Of a DNA stretch of 47,745 nt, positions 39,805-47,745 are shown one piece after another. The stretch is from Clostridia bacterium. Its GTDB lineage: Bacteria > Bacillota > Sulfobacillia > RBS10-35 > JADGHG01. Numbering within the stretch: position 1 is the stretch's first letter; each line of letters begins with the position of its first letter. The notes below the pieces were generated by a model. The model was not told the DNA's origin and searched no databases. It saw nothing but the letters and a program-made list of their open reading frames with translations. The stretch spans positions 1 to 47,745 of the forward strand of contig JADGHG010000005.1 of NCBI GenBank assembly GCA_019689585.1, in the 5' to 3' direction. Made by a program: the position numbers and the translations under genes.

Positions 39805-41121
39805 TCAGCCGGAGGACGCGACCCTCTGCGCGCGCACGTCGGGCGCCCAGGCGAAGAGCGCGATGCCGAGGGCCGAGGCCAGCGCCACGGCGCCGAAGAG
39901 GCCCGTGAACCCGTACGCGCGCTCGGCGAGCGCAAGGAGCACGGGCCCGGCCGCGAGGCCGATCGTCCGGAAGACGGCGATGAGCGAGAGCGCCTGCGCC
40001 GAGCGCTCCTCGGCGTGGAGGAAGAGCGCGAGCCGGTTGAGCGGCGCGCCCATGGTGAAGGCCGTGCCGAGCCCGAAGAGCGCCATGGCGACGATGAAGC
40101 GGGTGAGGCCAAGCCCGGGCCAGGCGAGGAGCACCCCGCCGAGGACGGCGGCGACGAGCCCGATCGAGACGACGCGCTTCGGCCCGATGCGATCGACGAG
40201 CACCCCGCCGAGCCCGGCAAGGAGCGCGCCCGTGACAGCGGCCGGCATCACGGCGACGCCCGAGCCGAGGACCGAGAGGCCCAGCTCCTTCTGCGCGAGC
40301 GTCGGCACGAACACGGCCGCCGACATGTCGAGTCCGACGACGGCCGCCCCGGCGACGAGCGCGAGCCCGGCGGCACCCGCGACCGCCCGCGCGTCGAGGA
40401 ACGGCTCGGCCTCGCCCTGGCCCGCCAGGGCGCGCCTTTCGCGCGCGTAGAACCAGAGCCCGAGGGCGGCGGCCGGGACGAGGAGGAGCGCCCCCCGCGG
40501 GCCCCCGATCGAGAGCGAAAGGAGCAGGGCGGCGAGCGCCCCCGCGAACGCGAGCCCGCCCCAGACGTCGGGCATCGGCACGCGCCGGGCGGGGGAAGGC
40601 CGAAGCCGCCGGGCCAAGAGGAGCGCGAGCGCGACGAGCGGCACGTTCAGGTAGAACACGGCCGGCCAGCCGAAGTACTGGGCGAGCGCGCCCCCGACGT
40701 TCGGGCCGACGATGGCCGCGAGCCCGAAGACGGCGCCGAAGACGCCGAGCGCCGTGCCGCGCCGCTCCGGCGGGAAGAGCGCGACGCCCTCGGCCTGCGC
40801 GTTGGGGAACATCGCGCCCGCCCCCGCGCCCTGCACGGCGCGGCCGAAAAGGAACGGCCAGAGCGAGCCGGCCGAGGCCGTGACGAGCGAGCCGAGCCCG
40901 AAGAGGCCGAGGCCCCAGGCGAGGACGCGCAGCCGACCGCGCCGGTCGCCGAGGGCGCCGGCCAGCACCGTCGCCGCCGCGTACGCGATGGTGTAGGCCG
41001 TCACCGTCCACGCGTCCCAGGTGAGCGAGACGCCGAAGTCCTGGGCGATGAGCGGGAAGGCCGGCCCGATGATGCTCGTGTCGAGCGCGCCGATGAAGAC
41101 GGCGAAGAGGTAGACGGCCAC
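39805..41121 (-). CDS. MFS transporter (DHA2/multidrug efflux-like)
   Basis: A 438-residue major facilitator protein with about 12 helices. It starts in helix 1 with FIGALDTSIIGPAFPLIAQD, and GDRRGRLRVL is the helix 2-3 loop. GRAVQGAGAGAMFPNAQAEG and FGLAAIVGPNVGGAL around helix 5 are drug:H+ antiporter motifs. The GTG start immediately follows the TAG of the HAD phosphatase gene, so the two are cotranscribed. The substrate is unknown. Confidence 0.88.
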   Translation of the reverse strand: MAVYLFAVFIGALDTSIIGPAFPLIAQDFGVSLTWDAWTVTAYTIAYAAATVLAGALGDRRGRLRVLAWGLGLFGLGSLVTASAGSLWPFLFGRAVQGAGAGAMFPNAQAEGVALFPPERRGTALGVFGAVFGLAAIVGPNVGGALAQYFGWPAVFYLNVPLVALALLLARRLRPSPARRVPMPDVWGGLAFAGALAALLLSLSIGGPRGALLLVPAAALGLWFYARERRALAGQGEAEPFLDARAVAGAAGLALVAGAAVVGLDMSAAVFVPTLAQKELGLSVLGSGVAVMPAAVTGALLAGLGGVLVDRIGPKRVVSIGLVAAVLGGVLLAWPGLGLTRFIVAMALFGLGTAFTMGAPLNRLALFLHAEERSAQALSLIAVFRTIGLAAGPVLLALAERAYGFTGLFGAVALASALGIALFAWAPDVRAQRVASSG

Positions 41122-41970
41122 CTAGGCGATCCCCAGCCCTTCGAGCAGCCCGGCGATGCCGCCGTCTTCGGCGACCTCGAGGTCGGCGAGGAACCGGGCG
41201 GCCGGGACGGCCCGGGGAGCGGCCGCCGCGACCCCCGCGTACGCGAGGAGCGGCAGATCGTTGATCCCGTCGCCGACGGCGAGGGTGGCCGAGCGGGGCA
41301 CGCCCAGCCGGCGCGCGAGGTAGGCGAGCGCCATCCCCTTCGTCGCCTTCGGGTGGGTGACGTGCACGACCGTCGGCTCGTCGCGGTCCGGAAGGCCGAG
41401 GAGGCGGATCTCGCCCTCGCGGTGGCCGAAGGCGCGGATGAGCGCCCGCGCGTTCTCGCGCCCCGTGACGACGACCTGCAGGGGGTCGCGGTCGAGTCCG
41501 GCGGCGATCGCCGGCTCGACGCGCTCCATCGGCCGCATCTCGTGGGGGCCCTGGCCCGGGTTCCAGAAGTCAGTCTCCGGCGGCCGGTTGTACAGAAACT
41601 CGCGCTCCAAGTCGACCCGCACCGCGATCCCGCGCCGTTCGGCCCACGCGAGCACGTCCGCCGCCACGCGCCGGCCAAGCCGCCAGGCCCGCAGGATGCG
41701 CCCCTCGGGGTCGTAGACGGCCGCGCCTCCCGTCGCGATGACCGGCACGTCGTCGCCGATCTGCCGCGCATACGGGACGGCGCTCGGCCAAGTGCGGCCG
41801 GTCGCTACGACGACGCGCACGCCGCGGGCGCGAGCCCTGGCGAGCGCGGCCCGGTCTCGGGGGGCGATCTCCCCGTCGTCACCGAGAAGCGTGTCGTCGA
41901 GGTCGAGGGCGATCAGCCGGATGCGAGGGCGGGACGGGTCCGGTGCGAGGCTCCGGCCGAGGGCGTCCAT
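41122..41970 (-). CDS. Cof-type HAD-superfamily phosphatase
   Basis: A 282-residue HAD hydrolase of the Cof/YwpJ type. Motif I is IALDLDDTLLG (20-30, nucleophile Asp23), motif II VVATGRT, motif III the Lys in THPKATKGMAL and motif IV LAVGDGINDLPLL. A large type IIB cap lies between motifs II and III. Such enzymes dephosphorylate sugar phosphates or flavin intermediates; specificity is open. The ATG at 41970 lies six bases after a TAGGAT -10. It is first in an operon with the MFS exporter. Confidence 0.88.
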   Translation of the reverse strand: MDALGRSLAPDPSRPRIRLIALDLDDTLLGDDGEIAPRDRAALARARARGVRVVVATGRTWPSAVPYARQIGDDVPVIATGGAAVYDPEGRILRAWRLGRRVAADVLAWAERRGIAVRVDLEREFLYNRPPETDFWNPGQGPHEMRPMERVEPAIAAGLDRDPLQVVVTGRENARALIRAFGHREGEIRLLGLPDRDEPTVVHVTHPKATKGMALAYLARRLGVPRSATLAVGDGINDLPLLAYAGVAAAAPRAVPAARFLADLEVAEDGGIAGLLEGLGIA

Positions 41971-41998
41971 GACGCCATCCTAGCAGAGTGGCTACAAT
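41969..41998 (+). promoter_or_regulatory. promoter of the leader ORF and epimerase
   Basis: ATGACG (41969-41974), an 18-base spacer, then TACAAT (41993-41998). The predicted transcription start is 42005, which is the A of an ATG opening a nine-codon frame. It overlaps the divergent HAD promoter. Confidence 0.5.
41977..41982 (-). promoter_or_regulatory. -10 of the HAD-MFS operon, leaderless
   Basis: TAGGAT on the minus strand, six bases before the ATG at 41970, so the predicted transcription start is the A of the start codon. It lies within 34 bases of the divergent epimerase promoter. Confidence 0.5.
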
Positions 41999-42004
41999 CA
42001 GCGC

Positions 42005-42034
42005 ATGCACGGTGCGCGTGCCTGCCGGCCGTGA
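42005..42034 (+). CDS. possible leaderless 9-codon leader peptide
   Basis: ATG at the predicted +1 opens MHGARACRP and stops at TGA 42032-42034, which overlaps the epimerase GTG (42031) as GTGA. Translation of the short frame would deliver ribosomes to the epimerase start, which lacks a good Shine-Dalgarno sequence. The alternative is that the ATG is incidental. Confidence 0.35.
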   Translation: MHGARACRP

Positions 42035-43032
42035 AGGTCCTCGTGACGGGCGCGGGCGGCTACCTCGGCCCCCACGTCGTGGCGGCCCTTGTGCGCCACG
42101 GCCACGACGTCCGCGCCGCCGTCCGGGGGGTGCCGCCCTCCGGGGGCCAGCTCTTGCCCGAGGGCCGCGGCGTGCCGGGCGCCGCCGAGACGTACGTCCT
42201 CGACGTCGAGGACGCCGCCACGCTCGTCGAGCCCATCCTCGGCGTCGAGGCCGTCGTCCACCTGGCGGCGCTCCGGCGCGAAGGCCGGGGCGACTCGTTC
42301 CACGGCACGAACGTCCAGGGCATCCGCAACCTCGTGCGCGCGATGGCCCGCGTCGGCGCGCGCCGGCTCCTCCACTTCTCCCCGCTCTTCACAAGCGACG
42401 AGGCCCGCCTCGGGTACGCGTACTCGCGCTGGCAGGGCGAGCGGCTCGTGCGCGAGAGCGGCCTGGCCTGGACGATCCTCCGGCCCGCCCTCGTCTTCGG
42501 GCCCGGTCACGGGCCGCTCGACCGCATCGTCCGCACGGTCGACGCCTCGCCCCCCGGCACGGCCGTCGTGCCGGCCGGCGGGCGCGCCCGGCACCAGCCG
42601 GTCCACGCGGACGACGTCGCGGAAGCGGCCGCCCGGGCGCTGGAAGACGAGGCCACGTATGGGCGGGCCATCGCCCTCGGCGGCCCCGAGCGGCTTCCCT
42701 ACCGCGAGGTGCTCGCGCGCGTCCTCCGGGCGCTCGGCGAGAACCGGCGCCTTGTCCCCGTCCCGCTCGCGCTCCTTTCGCCGCTCGCCGCGCTCGCCGC
42801 CCGCCGCTCCCCCGACCCCTGGCTCCTTTCCGAGGACTTCCCGCTCTTCACGAGGGACGCCCTCGCCGACCCGGACGAGCTCCGCCGCACGTTCGGGATC
42901 GAGCCTCGACCGATGACCGTGGCCGAGCTTTCCTACCTCGGACGGCAGCGCCAAGAGGCTCTCGCGCGGCGGCAGAGAGCCGCCGAACGGCTCCGGCTCG
43001 CCGACGTCGAGACGGGTCCCTTCGCCCGCTAG
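42031..43032 (+). CDS. NAD(P)-dependent epimerase/atypical SDR, NDUFA9-like
   Basis: A 333-residue extended/atypical SDR. The Rossmann motif VTGAGGYLGPHV (5-16) is at the N-terminus, followed by VVHLAALRREG near 75, TNVQGIRNLVRAMARVGARR and FSPLFTS. The active-site segment reads YAYSRWQGE where the usual Y-x-x-x-K has Arg in place of Lys. HQPVHADDVAEAAARAL matches the NDUFA9-like group, whose members often bind NADPH without clear catalysis. The GTG at 42031 is the only in-frame start near the promoter. It ends three bases before the SPFH gene end. Confidence 0.8.
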   Translation: MKVLVTGAGGYLGPHVVAALVRHGHDVRAAVRGVPPSGGQLLPEGRGVPGAAETYVLDVEDAATLVEPILGVEAVVHLAALRREGRGDSFHGTNVQGIRNLVRAMARVGARRLLHFSPLFTSDEARLGYAYSRWQGERLVRESGLAWTILRPALVFGPGHGPLDRIVRTVDASPPGTAVVPAGGRARHQPVHADDVAEAAARALEDEATYGRAIALGGPERLPYREVLARVLRALGENRRLVPVPLALLSPLAALAARRSPDPWLLSEDFPLFTRDALADPDELRRTFGIEPRPMTVAELSYLGRQRQEALARRQRAAERLRLADVETGPFAR

Positions 43033-43035
43033 CGC

Positions 43036-44016
43036 CTAGCCCGGCATCGGCGGCTGCGACCCCGACCCCTCGGGCTCGGGGCGACGGCCCTCTGAGGGCG
43101 CCCGGGCGCCGCCCAGAGGAGGCTCCGGCGCGCGCAAGACCTCGCCCAAGGCGCCCGCCAGACCGATGAGGTTCACGAGGTCGGACGGGATGAAGATCTT
43201 GGTCGCCTGCCCGTTCGCCACCTCGCGCAGGGCGTCGAACGCCTGCAGCGCCAGGACCGGCTGGTCGGCCGCCGCCTCGCGCAGAAGGCGCAACCCTTCC
43301 GCCTGGGCGCGCCGGACGCGCAGGATGGCCTCGGCCTCGCCCTCGGCCTCGAGCACCTGCTTCTCCTTCACCGCCTCCGCCTGCAGGACGATCGCCCGCT
43401 TCTGCCCTTCGGCCTCCAGGATCGCCGCCTGCTTCGTCGCCTCGGCCGAGGTGACCTTGGCGCGCCGTTCCCTTTCGGCCTTCATCTGGAGCTCCATCGC
43501 GGCCTGGATCTCCCGCGGCGGCTCGATCGCCCTGAGCTCGACGCGGTTCACCTTCACGCCCCACTTGTCGGCCGCCTCGTCGAGGTGGATCCGCAGCTTG
43601 GCGTTCACCTGCTCGCGCGAGGTCAGCATCTGGTCGAGCGTCAGCTCGCCCGCCACGTTGCGGAGCGTCGTCTGGATGAGCCGGTCGATGGCGACGTGGT
43701 AGTCGGAGATCTCGTAGACGGCGCGCTTCGGGTCGACGACCTGGATGTAGGCCACCGTGTCGACCTCGACCGTCACGTTGTCCTGGGTGATGACGGGAAC
43801 CTTCTGGAACTCGATCGGCTGCTCGCGCAGGTCGAGGTGGGCGCGCACCCCGTCGACGAAGGGCACGATGAGGTGGAGGCCCGGGCCGAGCGTCGCGTGG
43901 TAGCGGCCGAGCCTCTGGATGATGAGCGCGCTCGCCTGCTCGACGACCCGCACCGAGCGGACGAGGATCGCCACGACGAGGACGAGGACGATGACCCACA
44001 GGATGACGGCCGTCAC
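43036..44016 (-). CDS. SPFH/band 7 membrane protein (paraslipin, QmcA-like)
   Basis: A 326-residue SPFH-domain protein. One N-terminal helix (about 3-20) is followed by the band 7 domain (about 22-190) with VVEQASALIIQRLGRYHATL, GPGLHLIVPFVD and VTVEVDTVAYIQV. A long Ala/Glu-rich coiled coil comes next (AAMELQMKAERERRAKVTSA, QAEAVKEKQVLEAEGEAEAI), then a Pro-rich tail. Such proteins form membrane microdomain scaffolds and work with NfeD partners, as here. The GTG start overlaps the nfeD stop (GTGA). Confidence 0.92.
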   Translation of the reverse strand: MTAVILWVIVLVLVVAILVRSVRVVEQASALIIQRLGRYHATLGPGLHLIVPFVDGVRAHLDLREQPIEFQKVPVITQDNVTVEVDTVAYIQVVDPKRAVYEISDYHVAIDRLIQTTLRNVAGELTLDQMLTSREQVNAKLRIHLDEAADKWGVKVNRVELRAIEPPREIQAAMELQMKAERERRAKVTSAEATKQAAILEAEGQKRAIVLQAEAVKEKQVLEAEGEAEAILRVRRAQAEGLRLLREAAADQPVLALQAFDALREVANGQATKIFIPSDLVNLIGLAGALGEVLRAPEPPLGGARAPSEGRRPEPEGSGSQPPMPG

Positions 44017-44453
44017 GCCCCTCCCCCTTCCCGCCGCACCTTCAGCGTAACCCCGGAGACGCCCTCGACGCGGACGCGCGCCCCCGGCTCGATCGCCTCG
44101 TCGGCGCTCGCGGCCCAGTCCTCGCCGCCTACGCGCACGCGGCCTCTCCCCCCGGCCGGGATCGCGACCGTCACGGTCGCGGCCTGCCCGAAGAGCGCCT
44201 CGGCGTTCGTCGCCTGGGCCTCCCCGGTCCGCCGCGCCATGCGTCGCACGGCGAAGGGCCGCAGGAGGAAGAGGCACACGAGCGAGGCCAGGACGAACGC
44301 GACGAGCGGCGCATCCCAGCCGGGCACGGCGGCCGCGACGGCGGCGGCGACGAGCGCCGCGACCCCGAAGGAGAGGAGGACGAACGTCAGCGTGAACACC
44401 TCTGCGACGCAGAGGGCGAGCCCGACGGCGAGGAAGAGTGTTGCCACGGACAT
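44013..44453 (-). CDS. NfeD-like membrane protein with OB-fold domain
   Basis: A 146-residue short NfeD. Two or three hydrophobic segments (about 5-75) are followed by the C-terminal OB fold (about 82-140) with GQAATVTVAIPAGGRGRVRV, GEDWAA and GARVRVEGVSGVTLKV. It lacks the protease domain of long NfeD proteins. It begins five bases after the aldehyde dehydrogenase stop and is coupled to its SPFH partner. Confidence 0.9.
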   Translation of the reverse strand: MSVATLFLAVGLALCVAEVFTLTFVLLSFGVAALVAAAVAAAVPGWDAPLVAFVLASLVCLFLLRPFAVRRMARRTGEAQATNAEALFGQAATVTVAIPAGGRGRVRVGGEDWAASADEAIEPGARVRVEGVSGVTLKVRREGGGA

Positions 44454-44458
44454 GGCGG

Positions 44459-45934
44459 TCAGCCGGGCCGGTCGAGGACGAGGACGCGGATCTCGGTCAT
44501 GTCCTCCATCGCGTAGCGCAGGCCCTCGCGCCCGAAGCCCGAGTCCTTCACACCGCCGTACGGCATGCTGTCGACGCGGAAGCTCGGCGCGTCGTTCACG
44601 ATGACGCCGCCGACCTCGAGCGTCTCGAACGCCTGCCACACATGGCGCTGGTCGTTTGTGAAGACGCCGGCTTGGAGGCCGAAGCGCGAGTCGTTCACGC
44701 GCCCGAGGGCTTCCTCGAACGTGTCGACCCGCTCGACCAGGACGACGGGCGCGAACGCCTCCTCGCACTCGATGCGGAGCCCCCTGGGGACGTCCGCGAG
44801 GACGGTCGGCGGGAACAGCCGCGGGCGGGCCGGATCGGGCCGGCCGCCCGCCAGGAGGGTGGCCCCGGCGGCGACCGCCTCCTCCACCCATTCGCGGGTC
44901 CTCGCCGCCGACTCGTCGTCGATCATCGGACCGACGTCGGTCGACTCGTCGAGCGGGTCGCCGAGCCGGAGCGAGGCGACCTGCCGGAGGAACGCGTCGA
45001 GGAAGCGGTCTCTGACCCTGGAGAGGACGAAGATGCGCTGGACGGAGATGCAGACCTGGCCGGCGTACGAGAAGGCCCCGACGGCGCCGCGGCGCGCGGC
45101 GTGCTCGAGGTCGGCCGTCTCGTCGACGATCATGCCGGCGTTGCCGCCGAGCTCGAGGACGACCTTCTTCTTCGCCCCGGCGCGCGCCTTCATGTCCCAG
45201 CCGACGGCCGGGCTGCCGGTGAACGAGAGCACGGCGAAGCGCGGGTCGGTGACGAGGAGGTCGCCGACCTGGCGGTCGGCCGGCAGCACGCTGAAGGCAC
45301 CCGCCGGCCAGTCGGACTCGGCGACGACCTCGGCGAGCAGAAGCGCCGTGAGCGGCACCTTCGAGGCCGGCTTGAGGACGACCGGGCAGCCGACCGCGAT
45401 CGCCGGCGCGACCTTGTGGCAGGCCAGGTTCAAGGGGAAGTTGAAGGGCGAGATGGCGGCGACGGGCCCCCTGGGGAAGCGCCGGGTGAGGCCGACGCGG
45501 CGCACGGCCGCCGGGGTGATGTCGAGCGGCAGGAGCTCGCCGCCGAAGCGGCGCGCCTCCTCCGAGGCGATGCGGAACGTCGAGACGGCCCGCGCCACCT
45601 CGGCCCGCGCGTCGCGGATCGGCTTGCCGGCCTCGAGCGCGATCGTCCGCGCGAACTCCTCCGCCCGCTCCGCGATCCGGCGCGAGATGCCGAGGAGGAT
45701 CTCCCCGCGCTCGTACGTCGGAAGCCGCCTCGTCTCGGCGAACGACTCGACCGCGCGCGCGATCGCCTCCTCGACCGTGGCGCGCTCGGCCTTGTGGACC
45801 TGCGCCACCCGGTCCCCCGTGTACGGGTTCACGACGTCGAAGGTCGGCGTCTCGTCCGCCCACCGGCCGCCGACGTAGAGGGGCCTGGCCTCTTCAGCCG
45901 CCGTCGCCCTCGGCTTCGGCTCCACCTTCGCCAT
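44459..45934 (-). CDS. NAD(P)-dependent aldehyde dehydrogenase
   Basis: A 491-residue aldehyde dehydrogenase. The catalytic set is Asn165 in ISPFNFPLNL, Glu261 in LELGGNAG and Cys295 in YAGQVCISVQR. The CISVQR context and the short GVKDSGFGREGLRYAMEDMT end place it near the lactaldehyde/phosphonoacetaldehyde/GapN-like branch, but the substrate is not readable. The ATG at 45934 follows GGGGGAGG by about nine bases; the frame continues upstream to 46081 without similarity. A TACGTT at 45973-45978 may be the -10. It heads the operon with nfeD and the SPFH gene. Confidence 0.9.
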   Translation of the reverse strand: MAKVEPKPRATAAEEARPLYVGGRWADETPTFDVVNPYTGDRVAQVHKAERATVEEAIARAVESFAETRRLPTYERGEILLGISRRIAERAEEFARTIALEAGKPIRDARAEVARAVSTFRIASEEARRFGGELLPLDITPAAVRRVGLTRRFPRGPVAAISPFNFPLNLACHKVAPAIAVGCPVVLKPASKVPLTALLLAEVVAESDWPAGAFSVLPADRQVGDLLVTDPRFAVLSFTGSPAVGWDMKARAGAKKKVVLELGGNAGMIVDETADLEHAARRGAVGAFSYAGQVCISVQRIFVLSRVRDRFLDAFLRQVASLRLGDPLDESTDVGPMIDDESAARTREWVEEAVAAGATLLAGGRPDPARPRLFPPTVLADVPRGLRIECEEAFAPVVLVERVDTFEEALGRVNDSRFGLQAGVFTNDQRHVWQAFETLEVGGVIVNDAPSFRVDSMPYGGVKDSGFGREGLRYAMEDMTEIRVLVLDRPG

Positions 45935-46070
45935 GTCGACCAGCCTCCCCCGATCGGCCTTCGTCTCCTCCCAACGTAGCACGACGGCGCAGGGCGGGGC
46001 CGGTTCGCAGGGTTCCCGCGGTCGGCCGTGGAACGCCCTGGCAGCCGAATCCGGAGGGAGGCCCGTCGCC

Positions 46071-47745
46071 ATGCCTGCCACCTCGTACGCGAGCCGGCCC
46101 TGGCTCGCCCACTACCCGCCGCACGTCGATCGCGACCTCACCGTGCCGGCCGTGACGCTCGACCGCATCCTCGCCGACACGGCCCGCGCCAAGCCGGCGA
46201 AGGCGGCGCTCCGGCTCGGGCCGTCGTCCTTGACGTTCGAAGAGCTTCACGGCGCCGTCCAATCCTTCGCGGCCGGGCTTCGTACGCTCGGGCTCACGCC
46301 AGGCGAGCGGGTGGCCGTGATGCTCCCCAACCTCCCGCAGTACGTGATCAGCTACTACGGTACGCTCCTCGCGCGCGCGGTCGTCGCGCAGGTGAACCCG
46401 CTCTACGTGGAGCGCGAGCTCTCGCATCTCCTCAGCGACTCGGGCGCCCAGACGCTCGTCCTCCTCGACGCCTTCGTGCCGCGGGCGCTCGCCGTCGCGT
46501 CCGAGACGCCGCTCCGCCGCCTCGTCGTCGTCCCCACGCCCGGCGCGCCCCAGGAGGCGAGCCCGGCCGGGTCCGAGTCGGCCGGGCCGTCGGCAGGCGG
46601 CCTCGAGCGGCTCACGTTCGACGAGCTTCTCACACGGGGTCGGGGCGCCCTCGCCGAAGGGCGCGTGGAGCTCGGCGGCGCCTCCCCGGACGACGTCGCC
46701 GTGCTGCAGTACACCGGCGGCACCACCGGCACGAGCAAGGGCGCGATGCTCACGCACCGGAACCTCGTCGCGAACGTGCACCAGCTCGCCACCTGGGTCG
46801 AGAACTTCTACGACGAGGGCGAGACGATGCTCGCGGCGCTCCCGCTCTTCCACTCCTACGGGATGACCGTCTGCATGAACTACGCCATCTTCCGCGGCTC
46901 GACCTCGATCCTCGTCCCGCGGTTCGAGCCGGCCCAGGTGCTCGAGCTCATCCGCGCCTTCCGGCCGACCTCGTTCCCGGGCGTGCCGACGATGTACATC
47001 GCGCTGAACGCGCTCCCCGACGTGCGGCCGGAGGATCTTGCGAGCCTGCGCGTCTGCAACTCCGGAGGCGCGGCCATGCCCGTCGAGGTGATGCGCCAGT
47101 TCGAGGCCCGCACCGGCGCGACCATCATCGAGGGCTACGGCCTTTCCGAGACCTCGCCCGTCACCCACTGCAACCCCACCGTCGGCCTGCGCAAGCCGGG
47201 GAGCATCGGCATACCGGTCCCGCTCACCGAGGCGCGCGTCGTCGACGTCGAGACGGGCGAGCGCGAGGTGCCCGTCGGCGAGGTCGGGGAGATCTGCGTC
47301 CGCGGCCCGCAGGTGATGAAGGGCTACTGGAACCAGCCGGAGGAGACGGAGAAGGCGCTCCGCGACGGCTGGCTCTACACCGGCGACATCGGCCGCATGG
47401 ACGAGGACGGCTACTTCTACGTCACCGACCGCAAGAAGGACATGATCAACGCGGGGGGCTTCAACGTCTACCCCCGCGACGTCGAGGAGGTCCTCTTCCA
47501 GCACCCGGCCGTGCAGGAGGCGGCCGTGGTCGGCGTGCCCGATCCGTACCGCGGGGAGACGGTGAAGGCGTACGTCGTCCCGAAGGCGGGCGCGTCGGTC
47601 AGCGAGGCCGAGCTCGACGCGCACTGCCGGCGCCTGCTCGCCGCCTACAAGGTGCCGCGCATCTACGAGTTCCGCGCCGAGCTGCCGAAGAGCATGGTCG
47701 GCAAGGTGCTGCGCCGCGTTCTCCTGGAGGAGGAGAAGGCGCGGC
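46071..47745 (+). CDS. long-chain fatty acid-CoA ligase, 3' end cut by the window
   Basis: 558 codons of an AMP-forming acyl-CoA ligase with no stop before the window end; by comparison with the 575-residue paralogue only a few residues are missing. Motifs: QYTGGTTGTSKGAML (about 213-227), IIEGYGLSETSPVTH (about 354-368), LYTGDIGRMDEDG (about 436-448), DRKKDMINAGGFNVYPRDVE and PKSMVGKVLRRVL with the adenylation Lys. It shares the RPWLAHYPP N-terminus with the fadD product (8180-9907). The ATG follows GGAGGGAGG. No FadR-like palindrome lies upstream, so its regulation probably differs. Confidence 0.92.
   Translation, partial: MPATSYASRPWLAHYPPHVDRDLTVPAVTLDRILADTARAKPAKAALRLGPSSLTFEELHGAVQSFAAGLRTLGLTPGERVAVMLPNLPQYVISYYGTLLARAVVAQVNPLYVERELSHLLSDSGAQTLVLLDAFVPRALAVASETPLRRLVVVPTPGAPQEASPAGSESAGPSAGGLERLTFDELLTRGRGALAEGRVELGGASPDDVAVLQYTGGTTGTSKGAMLTHRNLVANVHQLATWVENFYDEGETMLAALPLFHSYGMTVCMNYAIFRGSTSILVPRFEPAQVLELIRAFRPTSFPGVPTMYIALNALPDVRPEDLASLRVCNSGGAAMPVEVMRQFEARTGATIIEGYGLSETSPVTHCNPTVGLRKPGSIGIPVPLTEARVVDVETGEREVPVGEVGEICVRGPQVMKGYWNQPEETEKALRDGWLYTGDIGRMDEDGYFYVTDRKKDMINAGGFNVYPRDVEEVLFQHPAVQEAAVVGVPDPYRGETVKAYVVPKAGASVSEAELDAHCRRLLAAYKVPRIYEFRAELPKSMVGKVLRRVLLEEEKAR

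Noticed and set aside
37849-43032. A 1727-codon open frame on the plus strand
   Set aside because: Only its last 333 codons, from the GTG at 42031, encode a protein; the rest is antisense to bioY-msrB-glutamate synthase-MFS-HAD genes and reads as Arg/Asp/Val-rich shadow typical of GC-rich DNA.
1-47745. CRISPR arrays, tRNA or rRNA genes, insertion sequences with transposase, prophage
   Set aside because: No regularly spaced repeats, cloverleaf-like segments, rRNA motifs, transposase or phage genes were recognisable.

Overview
The window is chromosomal DNA of a very GC-rich bacterium: dense, ordinary metabolic genes, most third codon positions G or C, many GTG starts and a few TTG starts. I see no rRNA, tRNA, phage, plasmid or CRISPR. 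Several traits point to a high-GC Bacillota-like or Deinococcota-like aerobic heterotroph. They are a BshA-type bacillithiol glycosyltransferase, caa3-type cytochrome oxidases with cytochrome c fused to subunit II, a Bacillus-style FadR operator, a FadN/FadA/FadE set, a RocA-type dehydrogenase and ECF vitamin transporters. The phylum is an inference; the sequence alone does not settle it.

Layout. 1-2.0 kb: bshA converging on a polysaccharide deacetylase. 2.0-9.95 kb (minus): a five-gene fatty-acid degradation operon, fadD - tetR/fadR - fadN - fadA - fadE. A perfect 18-bp FadR-like palindrome sits in the spacer of its promoter. 10-12.7 kb: a threonine/serine dehydratase, an ArsC/Spx-like protein and an M20 peptidase. 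12.7-14.4 kb (minus): etfBA, the likely electron acceptor for the acyl-CoA dehydrogenase. 14.5-16.7 kb: a PQQ-type sugar dehydrogenase and a metallo-beta-lactamase-fold hydrolase. 16.8-25.55 kb (plus): caa3 oxidase cluster 1 (ctaC-D-E-F), a NodIJ-like ABC exporter, the opposing rocA, ctaB and a small four-helix membrane protein. 25.55-29.75 kb (minus): caa3 cluster 2 (ctaC-D-E-F), ending in a paralogue of that same small membrane protein, so the two clusters meet tail to tail.

29.8-32.4 kb looks like an accessory insertion. It holds a 117-bp inverted-repeat element, an ECF42-type sigma factor with two DGPF/YCII proteins behind a promoter matching the ECF42 consensus, and a decayed dGTPase-like remnant. 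32.4-43 kb holds an MFS exporter, an ECF transporter (S, T, fused A1A2) with a translationally coupled single-helix protein, bioY, msrB, an FMN glutamate-synthase-like protein, a second MFS exporter with a HAD phosphatase, and a divergent NDUFA9-like epimerase. 43-47.7 kb holds an aldehyde dehydrogenase - NfeD - SPFH operon and a second acyl-CoA ligase that runs off the window end.

Two genome-wide habits stand out. Several promoters put the -10 hexamer 6-9 nt before the start codon, implying leaderless or nearly leaderless mRNAs. Convergent genes repeatedly share one CTAG or CTAA as both stop codons. I see no convincing intrinsic terminator (GC hairpin plus T-run) anywhere.
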